From: Actinomycetota bacterium | GTDB lineage: Bacteria; Actinomycetota; UBA4738; HRBIN12 | Length of the DNA: 64,000 bases | Reading direction: 5' to 3' | Assembly: GCA_035640355.1 (NCBI GenBank) | Contig: DASQWI010000002.1 | Span: forward strand, 62,001-126,000 | Shown here: piece after piece, positions 1 to 9,065 of the stretch | Numbering within the stretch: position 1 is the stretch's first letter | Layout: each line of letters begins with the position of its first letter | The notes under the pieces: model-generated | Told to the model about the DNA's origin: nothing | What the model saw: the letters and a program-made list of their open reading frames with translations, nothing else | The model's database searches: none | Program-made: the position numbers and the translations under genes

Positions 1-113
1 GCGAGCGCCACCACAGCTCCCGAGAACAGGAACCACGTCCGCCGTCGCTGGACGATCCGGAAGTTCGGGGTTCGCTGCCCGCGGAAGGCCTGGAAGGTGG
101 CGGCGAGGCTCAT
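1..113 (-). CDS. secF: Protein translocase subunit SecF, N-terminal fragment
   Basis: Only the first 37 codons are in the window; the gene runs off the left edge. They encode a basic, cytoplasmic N-terminus ending in an arginine cluster (IVQRRRTWFLFSG) and the start of the first membrane segment, which is typical of SecF. SecF pairs with SecD in the inner membrane and uses the proton gradient to complete export of proteins pushed through SecYEG by SecA. The ATG overlaps the secD stop as ATGA, so the two are translationally coupled and lie last in the yajC-secD-secF run. Assignment rests on this N-terminal signature and on the adjacent secD. Confidence 0.85.
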   Translation of the reverse strand, partial: MSLAATFQAFRGQRTPNFRIVQRRRTWFLFSGAVVAL

Positions 114-2101
114 CGCGCTGCCGCTCCCGCCAGCTCGGGCGTCGGCTCGGACTCCGCGACGAGGCCGCTTCGCACGCCGATCCAGCGCATGCGGACCAGG
201 CGGTCGCTCCGCGCGAGCAAGAACACCGCCGGCCGCTTGAACAAGTAGACGACGAACAGGTCGAGCAGGACGGACACGCCGAGCGTGAGTGCAAACCCGC
301 GGACCGAGCTGATCGCGGTGAGGTACAGGACGATGGCGGCAAGCGCCGTCACGATGTCGGCGGCGATGATCGTTCGGAACGCTTTCTTGAAAGCGGGCTG
401 CACTGCCGAGCGCGGAGACTTGCCAGCGTGCACCTCGTCCTTGAAGCGCTCGAAGAACACGATGTACGAGTCGGCCGTCACGCCCAGCGAGATGACCAAT
501 CCCGCCACTCCGGCGAGCGTGAGTGCGTAGCCGACCGTTCGTCCGGCGAACGCGATCAACGCGAGCGCGAGGATCGCCCAGATCGTCATGCCGACCCACG
601 CTACGACGGCCAGGATCCGGTAATAGAACAACAAGTACAGCGCGAGCAGGATGAGGCCCGCGACGCCGGCCACGATTCCCTGCTGAAGCGACTCCTCGCC
701 GAGCGTCGGGCTGACGGTGAGGACCTGCTCCGTCGTGAGCTCCACAGGGAGCGCGCCCGCGTTCAATTGCGTGGCGAGGTCCTTCGCCCGGTTCTCGGTG
801 AAGTTGCCACTGATGATCCCGGACCCGCCCGTGATCGGTTCGTCGACGGTCGGCGCCGAGATGACCTCGCGGTCTACCACGATGGCCAACTGATCGTTGC
901 TCGCGGACAGTCGCGTGGTTGCGTCGGCGAACGCACCGCGCCCCTCCGGCGTGAGTGTGAAGTCGATCGTCCACCCCTGCCCTACCGCGCCGGTGGAGTT
1001 GAACACGGCGTCCGCGCTGTCGATCGCGTCACCTGTCAGCTCGACCGGTCCGAGCCGGTACTTCGCTCGTTCGGCGGGGTCCTCGAACACGACCTCCGCG
1101 TCGCGCAGCGCCTCGAACGAGCACTCGGCGCTCTCTCGCTCCTCGGGCGTCGCGCAGTCGACTGGTGTCGCGTCGAACTCGGGCGTCCCGAGCGGGATCT
1201 CCGCGATCACCTCCCGGAACTCCAGACGCGCCGTCTGGCCGATGACCTGCAACAGGCGCTCCTGGCCCGTCTCCTGGAGGCGCGCCTCGGCATCCTCTCG
1301 CGACAGGAAGCAACCGAGCTGCTGCCCGGCCGAGCTGACCACGCAGAACCGCGTGTTAACGTCGCCAACCGTGAGGCTTGCGAGCGAGTCCGTAGCAGCC
1401 TCCTCGGTGGAGTAGCACGCCGGACCGAGGTCGTAGCGGAGCGGCTCGTCACCGCGGCCCTGAAGGCAGAACGTCTGGGAAACGTCGACGGCGATGGTGT
1501 CGAGCGCCGCGGTGGCGCCTTCGCGTGACCCGAAGCACGGCTCGTCGGCAAGCCCCGTGTCCGTGAGGCAGAAACGGTCCTCGCGCTTGCGCACCGACAT
1601 TGCCTCGATCGCGTCATCGGCCTCCTGTTCGGACCCGAAGCACGGCGAGTCGCCCTCGGCGAACACATCGCCGGTGAGGCAGGCCGACGCCACCACCGGT
1701 TCCACGCTGGCGGCCTCAAGTTGCGCCTCGGCGTCGGCACGTTCGACGAAGCACCCGAAGCTCACGTCATCTGGATCGAGCAAACACGATCGCGGGCGCC
1801 GTTCCTCCTCGATCGTGCCGCGGGCGAGACCGGGGATCTGAACCTCGATCGTCGTGCCGGTGACGAACAGCAGCGGCTCGGCCGTTCCGAACGCGTCGAT
1901 CCGGTTCCGGATGTTCTCCAGGGCCCTGTCCATCACGTCGGTCGGGGTGCCCTCGGGCGCGGACAGGATCACCGACACGCCGCCCTGCAGGTCGAGCCCG
2001 AGGATCGGCCGTGTCCCCGTGCTGAAGGCGGCGATCGATCCGCCGACGAGCGCGGCAACGAAGGCGATCGAAACCCACAACGCACGCCCCCGTCGCTTCA
2101 T
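110..2101 (-). CDS. secD: Protein translocase subunit SecD with a cysteine-repeat insertion
   Basis: A 663-residue SecD. It has an N-terminal membrane helix (about 8-28), the GLDLQGGVSVIL motif (35-47), a large extracytoplasmic domain and a C-terminal block of five membrane helices including the RND-type segment LGVTADSYIVFFERF. The ATG at 2101 overlaps the upstream stop as ATGA. The oddity is about 180 residues between the conserved PGLARGTIEE and IGQTARLEF stretches, where family members normally have almost nothing. This insertion holds five degenerate repeats of the form C-x(7-16)-C-[FY] followed by an acidic, Ala-rich helix, ten cysteines in all. They would lie outside the membrane, where the pairs could form disulfides. 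SecD acts with SecF in late protein export; a function for the insert is unknown. Confidence 0.95.
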   Translation of the reverse strand: MKRRGRALWVSIAFVAALVGGSIAAFSTGTRPILGLDLQGGVSVILSAPEGTPTDVMDRALENIRNRIDAFGTAEPLLFVTGTTIEVQIPGLARGTIEEERRPRSCLLDPDDVSFGCFVERADAEAQLEAASVEPVVASACLTGDVFAEGDSPCFGSEQEADDAIEAMSVRKREDRFCLTDTGLADEPCFGSREGATAALDTIAVDVSQTFCLQGRGDEPLRYDLGPACYSTEEAATDSLASLTVGDVNTRFCVVSSAGQQLGCFLSREDAEARLQETGQERLLQVIGQTARLEFREVIAEIPLGTPEFDATPVDCATPEERESAECSFEALRDAEVVFEDPAERAKYRLGPVELTGDAIDSADAVFNSTGAVGQGWTIDFTLTPEGRGAFADATTRLSASNDQLAIVVDREVISAPTVDEPITGGSGIISGNFTENRAKDLATQLNAGALPVELTTEQVLTVSPTLGEESLQQGIVAGVAGLILLALYLLFYYRILAVVAWVGMTIWAILALALIAFAGRTVGYALTLAGVAGLVISLGVTADSYIVFFERFKDEVHAGKSPRSAVQPAFKKAFRTIIAADIVTALAAIVLYLTAISSVRGFALTLGVSVLLDLFVVYLFKRPAVFLLARSDRLVRMRWIGVRSGLVAESEPTPELAGAAAR

Positions 2102-2841
2102 GCGATCTCGGCCCCGTTGATGGTGAGCTTGAACCTGCAGTCGAGGACCTCGGCCGCCCTGCGACACATCTGCATGCGACCGAGGAAGATCTCGAAGTAC
2201 TCCAAGACCGGGCTGATCGTGGTGTCGATCGTGAGCTCGAGCGTCGCCGTCTTGGCGGCCGAGTCGACGCGCAGGAACGACTGCTCCGCCGCGTAGTTCA
2301 CGCGATCGTGGATGTCGAACTCGATCTGCCCATGCTTACGGACCCGGCTTCGGTGGACGTCCGACTTGTCGGCCAGGATCACCGCGGCCGACACCGGCGA
2401 GACCTCGGCGCCGTTGACCTCCTCGTGGTTCGCAACGGCGGCGACGACGAGCGCGAGGTCGGCCGCGGATGCTCTCGCGCGGAGAGCGTGGTACACGAGG
2501 AGGCCACCCGTCTGTCCGTGCACCTCGCGCGAGATCATGTTGCCCACGTCGTGGAGGTAGCCGGCGACGCACGCGAGGTTGGCCAAGTGCTCGTCGAACC
2601 CGACCCGCGACATGACGTTGTAGGCGATCCGCGCGGTGAGGTTGGCGTGCCGGAACCCGTGCTCCGTATAGCCGAGACCCTCCATGACGCGGTCGGCCGC
2701 GGAGATGAAGTTCGACAGCTCGGGGTCGTCCTTAACCTCGTCGAGCGTGAGCGGTTCGGGCTCGATGGCCGGAGCAGCCGGCGGCGTCGGCCCGGGGATT
2801 GGGGCCGGCTCGGCAGAGACGGGTGCCGGCTCCGAGCTCAC
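2098..2841 (-). CDS. HD-domain metal-dependent phosphohydrolase-like protein
   Basis: A 247-residue soluble protein that starts with GTG overlapping the yajC stop (GTGA). The first 35 residues are a Pro/Ala/Glu-rich, probably disordered tail. The core shows HD-superfamily metal ligands: FRHANLTARIAY near residue 63, GYLHDVGN near 95 (the HD pair) and a later ANHEE and ILADKSD. HD proteins hydrolyse phosphoester bonds of nucleotides or cyclic dinucleotides; the substrate cannot be told here. Its place inside the yajC-secD-secF run, with 4-base overlaps on both sides, shows co-translation with the Sec genes. A role in export is not implied by any known family member that I can name. Confidence 0.8.
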   Translation of the reverse strand: MSSEPAPVSAEPAPIPGPTPPAAPAIEPEPLTLDEVKDDPELSNFISAADRVMEGLGYTEHGFRHANLTARIAYNVMSRVGFDEHLANLACVAGYLHDVGNMISREVHGQTGGLLVYHALRARASAADLALVVAAVANHEEVNGAEVSPVSAAVILADKSDVHRSRVRKHGQIEFDIHDRVNYAAEQSFLRVDSAAKTATLELTIDTTISPVLEYFEIFLGRMQMCRRAAEVLDCRFKLTINGAEIA

Positions 2842-3209
2842 GGCTTCCGGTCGGCCTCCTCGTCGGCCGATCCGCTCTCCCCTTCGTCGTCGAGCCCTTC
2901 GCCTTCCTCCACGAAGCGCTGCGCGATCCCCTGACGCAAGATTCGGACGCGCGTGCCCGGCGCGATCTCGACCGTGAGAATGCCCTCGTCGTCGTCGATC
3001 TCGACGATCGTGCCGAAGATGCCGCCCGTCGTCAGAACCTCGTCGCCGACCTCGAGGGCGGCGACCAGCGCCTGTTGCGCCTTTTGCCGGTTGCGCTGCG
3101 GGCGGATGAGCAGGAAGTAGAACCCCACCAGGAGAAGTAACGGGAGCGCGAACGCGGCCAGCGGATTGCTCGTCTGTTCGCCGTTTTGGGCGAGAACGCC
3201 GAGGATCAT
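2838..3209 (-). CDS. yajC: Preprotein translocase subunit YajC
   Basis: A 123-residue protein with one membrane helix near residues 16-34 (LAAFALPLLLLVGFYFLLI) followed immediately by RPQRNRQKAQQ, the family signature, and the compact KOW-like region GDEVLTTGGIFGTIVEI. An acidic C-terminal tail follows. YajC forms a heterotrimer with SecD and SecF that associates with SecYEG. The ATG at 3209 gives the usual length. The open frame continues upstream antisense to ruvB, but that stretch has no family similarity. A 94-base gap separates it from ruvB. Confidence 0.93.
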   Translation of the reverse strand: MILGVLAQNGEQTSNPLAAFALPLLLLVGFYFLLIRPQRNRQKAQQALVAALEVGDEVLTTGGIFGTIVEIDDDEGILTVEIAPGTRVRILRQGIAQRFVEEGEGLDDEGESGSADEEADRKP

Positions 3210-3303
3210 TTGCGCGGTGCCTCCCGGGATCGACCAGGCAGCATACAGACTATCCGCGCGAACCGAGTCTCCCGCCCAGGCCGTTCTCGCAGGTAGCGGG
3301 GGG

Positions 3304-4371
3304 TTAGCCGAGCGGCAGGACGCCCTCGACTGTGACGCCCAGGTGGCGCACCGCTCGCTCCGTGGCGACGCGACCCCGAGGTGTGCGCTTGAGGAACCCG
3401 AGTTGGAGCAGGTACGGCTCGTAGACGTCCTCGACGGTGTCGGTCTCCTCTCCGACGGCGGCAGCGAGCGTCGACAGGCCCACCGGACCGCCGCCGAACT
3501 TCTCGACCACCGTCGACAGGATCGCCAAGTCGAGCTTGTCGAGTCCCCGCTCGTCGACCTCGAACAGCTCGAGGCCGGCGCGAGCGACGTCGCCCGTGAC
3601 GCCGCCGTCGTGACGGACCTCGGCGAAGTCGCGGACGCGCCGAAGCAGGCGGTTGGCGACGCGAGGCGTTCCCCGGGAGCGCCGGGCGATCTCGTCGGCG
3701 CCGTCGAGATCAACGGCGACGGCAAGGATCCCGGCCGAGCGCCGAACGACGCGCGTGAGATCGTCAACGGAGTAGTAGTCGAGGCGGGGCGAGAACCCGA
3801 ACCGCTCCCGCAGCGGGAGCGTGATCCGGCCGGGACGCGTCGTGGCGCCGACGAGCGTGAACCTCGGCAGGTCAAGGCGGATGCTGCGCGCGCTCGGCCC
3901 CTTGCCGAGGACGACGTCGAGCTGGAAGTCCTCGAGCGCGGGGTAGAGCACCTCCTCCACCGCGCGGGGCATCCGGTGGATCTCGTCGACGAACAGGACG
4001 TCCCCCTCCTCGAGGTTGGTGAGGATCGCCGCGAGGTCGCCGGGCCGATCGAGCGCCGGTCCCGACGTGGGGCGGAACCCGACGCCGAGCTCGTTGGCGA
4101 GGATGCCGGCGAGCGTCGTCTTGCCCAGCCCGGGGGGCCCCGAGAACAACACGTGATCGATCGTCTCCCGGCGGGCACGTGCGCCGTCGACGAGGAGGGA
4201 CAGCTGCTCCTTGACCCGCTCCTGCCCGACGAACTCGTCGAGCCGCCGTGGGCGCAACGCGGCGTCGAGCTCGCGTTCCTCGTCACCGAGGGTCACGTCG
4301 ACCATCCGGGCCTCGTCGGTCACGCCCGTCCCTTGAACAGCCTGCCGGATGGTGCGGTCGTCGTCGCTCAT
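3304..4371 (-). CDS. ruvB: Holliday junction branch-migration ATPase RuvB
   Basis: A 355-residue AAA+ motor. Walker A is [11 protein letters not shown] (near residue 79), Walker B is VLFVDEIHR (near 125), sensor 1 is LVGATTRPG, and the C-terminal winged helix ends in TPRGRVAT. RuvB hexamers assemble on RuvA-bound Holliday junctions and pump DNA through them during recombinational repair. A roughly 25-residue N-terminal extension precedes the conserved [11 protein letters not shown]. The ATG overlaps the ruvA stop (ATGA), giving the common ruvC-ruvA-ruvB order. Confidence 0.97.
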   Translation of the reverse strand: MSDDDRTIRQAVQGTGVTDEARMVDVTLGDEERELDAALRPRRLDEFVGQERVKEQLSLLVDGARARRETIDHVLFSGPPGLGKTTLAGILANELGVGFRPTSGPALDRPGDLAAILTNLEEGDVLFVDEIHRMPRAVEEVLYPALEDFQLDVVLGKGPSARSIRLDLPRFTLVGATTRPGRITLPLRERFGFSPRLDYYSVDDLTRVVRRSAGILAVAVDLDGADEIARRSRGTPRVANRLLRRVRDFAEVRHDGGVTGDVARAGLELFEVDERGLDKLDLAILSTVVEKFGGGPVGLSTLAAAVGEETDTVEDVYEPYLLQLGFLKRTPRGRVATERAVRHLGVTVEGVLPLG

Positions 4372-4937
4372 CCCCGTCCCACGTGTTGCAACGCGACCCG
4401 GAGCAGCTCTTCGACGGGGCGGTCATCGTTGCCGTCGATCGCGCGCATGGCCTCGGTTGCCTCCTGCGGCGAGAGTCCGAGCGACAGGAGCGCCTCCCGC
4501 ACGTCCGCGAGCGGACCTTCGAGCAGGACGACGTCGCCGCCGAGCTTGTCCTTGAGGTCGAGGACGACGCGTTGGGCGACCTTCTTGCCGACGCCGGGAA
4601 CGATCGTCAGCGCGGCGACGTCGCCCGCGCGAACGGCTCGCCGAAGGGCGTCCGGCGACAGCACCGACAGGAACGACAGCGCGACCTTCGGCCCCACTCC
4701 CGTCACCGTGACGAGCAGGTCGAACAGCTCGCGTTCGTCCCCGGTGGCGAACCCGAACAACGTCATGGCATCGTCGCGGAGGACCATCCGGGTGTGGAGC
4801 TTCGCTGCCCTGCCGACGGGCGGCAGGTTGGCCAGCGTCGACGCCGACACGTGGACGTCGTAGCCGACCCCCCCGACATCCAGTACGAGGCGTCCGCCGA
4901 GCTTCTCGGCCACCTCGCCTCGGAGGAACCCGATCAC
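4368..4937 (-). CDS. ruvA: Holliday junction DNA-binding protein RuvA
   Basis: A 189-residue RuvA starting with GTG. Domain I is the OB fold ([13 protein letters not shown]), domain II has two helix-hairpin-helix motifs ([13 protein letters not shown] near residue 80 and [13 protein letters not shown] near 115), and domain III is the short RuvB-contacting helix bundle ([16 protein letters not shown]). RuvA binds four-way junctions as a tetramer and loads RuvB. It lies 34 bases after ruvC and overlaps ruvB by four bases. Confidence 0.96.
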   Translation of the reverse strand: MIGFLRGEVAEKLGGRLVLDVGGVGYDVHVSASTLANLPPVGRAAKLHTRMVLRDDAMTLFGFATGDERELFDLLVTVTGVGPKVALSFLSVLSPDALRRAVRAGDVAALTIVPGVGKKVAQRVVLDLKDKLGGDVVLLEGPLADVREALLSLGLSPQEATEAMRAIDGNDDRPVEELLRVALQHVGRG

Positions 4938-4971
4938 ATCGGGACCCCCTGCACAGCGTCAGCTCCCCTCG

Positions 4972-5478
4972 TCACGTGGCCAACCTTTCCATGCGCCGCA
5001 GACGCGACTGCGCGAGGTGACACAGCGCGACGGCGACCGCATCGGCGGCGTCCGGTTCGTCCGGAACGTCGTCGAGCCCGTGCACCCTCCTCAGCGCTTC
5101 GCGAACGCGCGTCTTGTCGGCGTTCCCCTGCCCCGTGACGGCCATCTTCACCTCGAGAGGCCCGTACTCCTCCACCGGGATCCCCGCCTGCGACGCGGCG
5201 AGCAACACGACGCCGGTCGCGCGCGCGACCCCGAGCGCACTCACCTGGTTCTTGTTCCATGCCAGCCGTTCCACGGCGACCGCGCCGGGCCGATGGACGG
5301 CGATCGCCCCCACGACGGCCTCATGGATCAAACGCAAGCGGTGAGCTTCGGCGAGCTTCGCCGGGGTGCGTACCGTCAGACACGCCAGCAGTTCCCAACC
5401 ACGATCGCGCCGTCGAACTGTGGCGAGGCCCATCGCGGAAACGCCGGGATCGACGCCGAGGACGATGGAGTCGAACAC
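4972..5478 (-). CDS. ruvC: Crossover junction endodeoxyribonuclease RuvC
   Basis: Resolvase of Holliday junctions, 168 residues from the GTG at 5478. The acidic catalytic residues of the RNase H-like fold are visible: Asp in LGVDPGVSAMG, Glu in VAVERLAWNKN, and the C-terminal acidic pair in DEPDAADAVAVAL. The start is uncertain because upstream codons remain open. The chosen GTG puts the first Asp at the position usual in the family. It is the first of the three ruv genes; a 56-base gap separates it from the flavin/F420-type oxidase upstream. Confidence 0.93.
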   Translation of the reverse strand: MFDSIVLGVDPGVSAMGLATVRRRDRGWELLACLTVRTPAKLAEAHRLRLIHEAVVGAIAVHRPGAVAVERLAWNKNQVSALGVARATGVVLLAASQAGIPVEEYGPLEVKMAVTGQGNADKTRVREALRRVHGLDDVPDEPDAADAVAVALCHLAQSRLRRMERLAT

Positions 5479-5534
5479 CTGTTCAGTGTCCAGGACGACA
5501 CGGAGCGGTTCAAGCACCCCTGGCGGCTGGGGAG

Positions 5535-6005
5535 CTAGGTTTCCCGCCAGATCTGGTGGCGCGGCGCCGGGTCGCCGTGCCTCGTGGTCCGTGTCAACAG
5601 GACCCACGAGATATCGAAGGAGAAGAGCTCCCACGTTGCCACCTCGGCCGGTGTCGCCTCGAGTCGACGCTCCGCCGCGAACTGACGAGTCAGCGCATCA
5701 AACCTGGGGGCGTCGTTGACCGGCTCCGCCACTCCTCGGACGAGAAACGCGTCCTCGTTCTCATCGGCCGGGAACGAGTGCATCGCGAATCGCGGATCTC
5801 GATGCAGATCGTCTCGCTTCGGCGACGGCACGATGAACGCGAGCAGGTCGTCATCGGTGATGAGCGGACACATCGGATGGAGTCTGGGGCCGCCGTCGGA
5901 GCGGACGGTGGCGAGGAACGCCAGGCCAACCCCGTATTGATAGAGCAGCTCCCGTCCCGCGCGCGCCAGATCTGGGCGAACCTCGGCGAACGCACCCCAC
6001 CTCAA
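5535..6005 (-). CDS. Pyridoxamine 5'-phosphate oxidase-fold (PPOX class) protein
   Basis: A 156-residue protein with a split-barrel flavin-binding fold of the PPOX class: GVGLAFLATVRSDGGPRLHPMCPLI, a strand leading into FIVPSPKRDDLHRDPRFAMHSF, and a C-terminal WELFSFDI. Such proteins bind FMN or F420 and reduce diverse small molecules; the substrate is unknown. No ATG or GTG begins the conserved region. A TTG at 6005 without a clear Shine-Dalgarno is the best available start, so the N-terminus is tentative. Neighbours (yebC upstream, ruvC downstream) are unrelated in function. Confidence 0.75.
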   Translation of the reverse strand: MRWGAFAEVRPDLARAGRELLYQYGVGLAFLATVRSDGGPRLHPMCPLITDDDLLAFIVPSPKRDDLHRDPRFAMHSFPADENEDAFLVRGVAEPVNDAPRFDALTRQFAAERRLEATPAEVATWELFSFDISWVLLTRTTRHGDPAPRHQIWRET

Positions 6006-6049
6006 GAGGAAACGAGGATCGGCCCGCGCACCGGCGCAGTCAACGCCGC

Positions 6050-6808
6050 TTAGCCGGAGAGCTCCGCCATGACCGACTCGGGGATGTCGAAGTTCGCGTA
6101 CACGTTCTGGACGTCGTCCAGCTCCTCGAGCCCCTCGAGGAGCGCGAGCACCTGGCGAGCGTGGCCGCCTTCGACCGGCACGGTGTTCTGCGGAACCATC
6201 GTCAGCTCGGCGGAGAGCATCCCGATCCCCGCGGCCGAGATCGCGTCACGAACCGCGGCGAACGCTGCCGGCTCCGTCGTGATCTCCCACGTGCTCTCCT
6301 CGTCGCGCATGTCTTCCGCCCCGGCATCGAGCGCGATCTCGAGCAGCTTCTCCTCGTCCGGCGCCGACTCCTTCTCGATCTGGATCACGCCGCGGCGCTG
6401 GAACATCCACGCCGTGCTCCCCGTCTCGCCGAGGTTCCCGTTGTTCCGCGTGAAGGCGTGCCGAACGTCCTGCGCGGTCCTGTTCCGGTTGTCGGTCAGC
6501 GTTTCCACGAACAGCGCTACGCCGCCCGGACCGTACCCCTCGTACGTGACCTCCTCGTACCTGGCCCCGCCCGCGAGCTCGCCGGTTCCCCGCTTGATCG
6601 CCCGCTCGATGTTGTCGACCGGCACTGAACCGTCCCGGGCCTTTTCGATCGCCGACGCGAGCGTCATGTTCGCCTTCGGGTCACCGCTCCCGCCCTCGCG
6701 CGCCGCGACCTCGACCGCCCGCAGCAGCTTGGCGAACTCGTTGCTCCGTTTGGCGTCCTGTGCGCCCTTGCGCCGCTTGATCGTGCTCCACTTGGAATGA
6801 CCGGACAC
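6050..6808 (-). CDS. yebC: YebC/PmpR family protein (TACO1 family)
   Basis: A 252-residue YebC-family protein: MSGHSKWSTIKRRKGAQDAKR at the start, then GGSGDPKANMTLASAIEKAR, and the conserved EGYGPGGVALFVETLTDNRNRTA. Family members bind DNA or act in translation of difficult stretches (TACO1 homologues relieve stalling at proline runs). It starts at a GTG four bases after pdxT. The pdxT-yebC-ruvC order is a familiar actinobacterial arrangement. Confidence 0.95.
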   Translation of the reverse strand: MSGHSKWSTIKRRKGAQDAKRSNEFAKLLRAVEVAAREGGSGDPKANMTLASAIEKARDGSVPVDNIERAIKRGTGELAGGARYEEVTYEGYGPGGVALFVETLTDNRNRTAQDVRHAFTRNNGNLGETGSTAWMFQRRGVIQIEKESAPDEEKLLEIALDAGAEDMRDEESTWEITTEPAAFAAVRDAISAAGIGMLSAELTMVPQNTVPVEGGHARQVLALLEGLEELDDVQNVYANFDIPESVMAELSG

Positions 6809-6812
6809 GCGG

Positions 6813-7370
6813 CTACACCTTCCCCAACAGGTACTCGTGCAGTCGCGTCTCGCCGACGAGCTCGGGATGGAACGAGGCGACGATCAACGAACCCTGCTCC
6901 AACACGACAGGCCGCCCGTCCAACGACGCGATGGTGCGGACGTCGGCTCCGACGTCCTCGACCACCGGCGCGCGGATGAAGACCCCACGAACCTGGTGAT
7001 CGACGCCCTCGACGTCGACGTCGGCCTCGAACGAATCGACCTGACGCCCGTACGCGTTCCGGCGAACGGTTACGTCCACCAAGCCCAGCAGCGGCTCGAG
7101 TCCGATCACACGCTTGGCCATGACGATCATCCCCGCGCACGTTCCCAGGATCGGCATGCCCTCGGAGGCCCGTTCGACGATGGGTCCCACCAGTTCCGCG
7201 CTGCGCGCGAGCTTCGAGATCGTCGTGGACTCACCGCCGGGGATCGCCAACGCGTCGACACGCGACAGGTCTTCGGGGGTTCGAACCTCGACGGGCGACG
7301 CGCCGAGCTCGGCGAACACGCGCGCGTGCTCCCTGAAGTCTCCCTGCAAAGCGAGCACTCCGGCCTTCAT
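6813..7370 (-). CDS. pdxT: Pyridoxal 5'-phosphate synthase glutaminase subunit PdxT
   Basis: A 185-residue class I glutamine amidotransferase: MKAGVLALQGDFREH at the N-terminus, IPGGEST, the nucleophile Cys in ILGTCAGMI, and the His/Glu pair in ASFHPEL. PdxT hydrolyses glutamine and channels ammonia to PdxS, which makes PLP from ribose 5-phosphate and glyceraldehyde 3-phosphate. The partner pdxS lies upstream with one membrane-protein gene between them, all in the same direction. Confidence 0.97.
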   Translation of the reverse strand: MKAGVLALQGDFREHARVFAELGASPVEVRTPEDLSRVDALAIPGGESTTISKLARSAELVGPIVERASEGMPILGTCAGMIVMAKRVIGLEPLLGLVDVTVRRNAYGRQVDSFEADVDVEGVDHQVRGVFIRAPVVEDVGADVRTIASLDGRPVVLEQGSLIVASFHPELVGETRLHEYLLGKV

Positions 7371-7403
7371 GACGCCTCCATGATAAGGAGCCGCCAGGTC
7401 GCG

Positions 7404-7981
7404 CTAGGCGGACACCGGGCGGCGGCCCTGGCGGAGGTGCCACCACCAGACGGCGCCGGCCACAACGACCACGATGCCCGCGTTGAGAGCCGCGCGGAGC
7501 GCATCGCTGGCGCTGGTGCAAGAGTCAAAGAGAACGTCGGACGGCTGGGCCGGACAGTCGGGCGCGAACGCCGCTTCGACGAGCGAGAACAGCGTGGCGA
7601 TCACGCCGCCGAGCGTGACGCCGTACGCCATGAACGCCACGCCGTGGAAGTAGAGCGATCGCCCCCAGAATTCGCCATGAACGCCGAGGCCTTGCCGCCG
7701 CCTCGCCTGGACGAGATGCCACCACGCGGCAACGAACGCGGGAACCGCGAACGCCAGACCCTGGAGAAACCCTCGCACGGAGTCGCTGGTCTCGGTTCCC
7801 GGATCCGGGAGAACGAGACCTCGAAGGGCGATCATCGACACGATCGTTCCGCCGATCACGAAGCCGAACGCGACGATCGCCACGAGGTAGTAGTAGAGCT
7901 GCGAGATGACGTAGGCAGCCCGACCGGTGAACCGAGGAGCGGCGTCGGGACTCGGCGGGAGTAGTTGTGTGCCCGTCGGCG

Positions 7982-7985
<4 letters not shown>
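7404..7985 (-). CDS. Multipass membrane protein, DUF5671-like
   Basis: A 193-residue hydrophobic protein with about four membrane segments (near residues 24-48, 67-85, 105-130 and 165-180). The second and fourth are each followed by a [12 protein letters not shown] or WWHLRQGRR motif, an internal repeat of a Trp-His-Leu plus basic turn. This resembles DUF5671-type domains, which have no known function. The GTG start overlaps the pdxS stop (GTGA), and pdxT begins 33 bases downstream, so it is inserted inside the PLP-synthase operon. Nothing in the sequence ties it to vitamin B6. Confidence 0.7.
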
Positions 7986-8869
<884 letters not shown>

Positions 8870-9065
8870 GCCACTCCCCTCCTTCGAACGGGTCGAGGCC
8901 GTTCTCTCCGAACCTGACCGGACCGGAAGAACGCGCTGCTCACCGAGTGTACCGCCGAGGTCCGGACGGTCTCACGGGCCAGTTGGACGGCAGTCGTAGC
9001 CCCCACCACGACGAGACCACTTATCCTCCGCGCGTGCTGACCCGCCGACGCACACACCCACGCTC

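Noticed and set aside
2838-4286. A 482-codon open frame joining yajC with a stretch antisense-like to ruvB
   Set aside because: Only the last 123 codons match YajC; the remainder overlaps ruvB in another frame of the same strand and has Arg/Ser-rich shadow composition.
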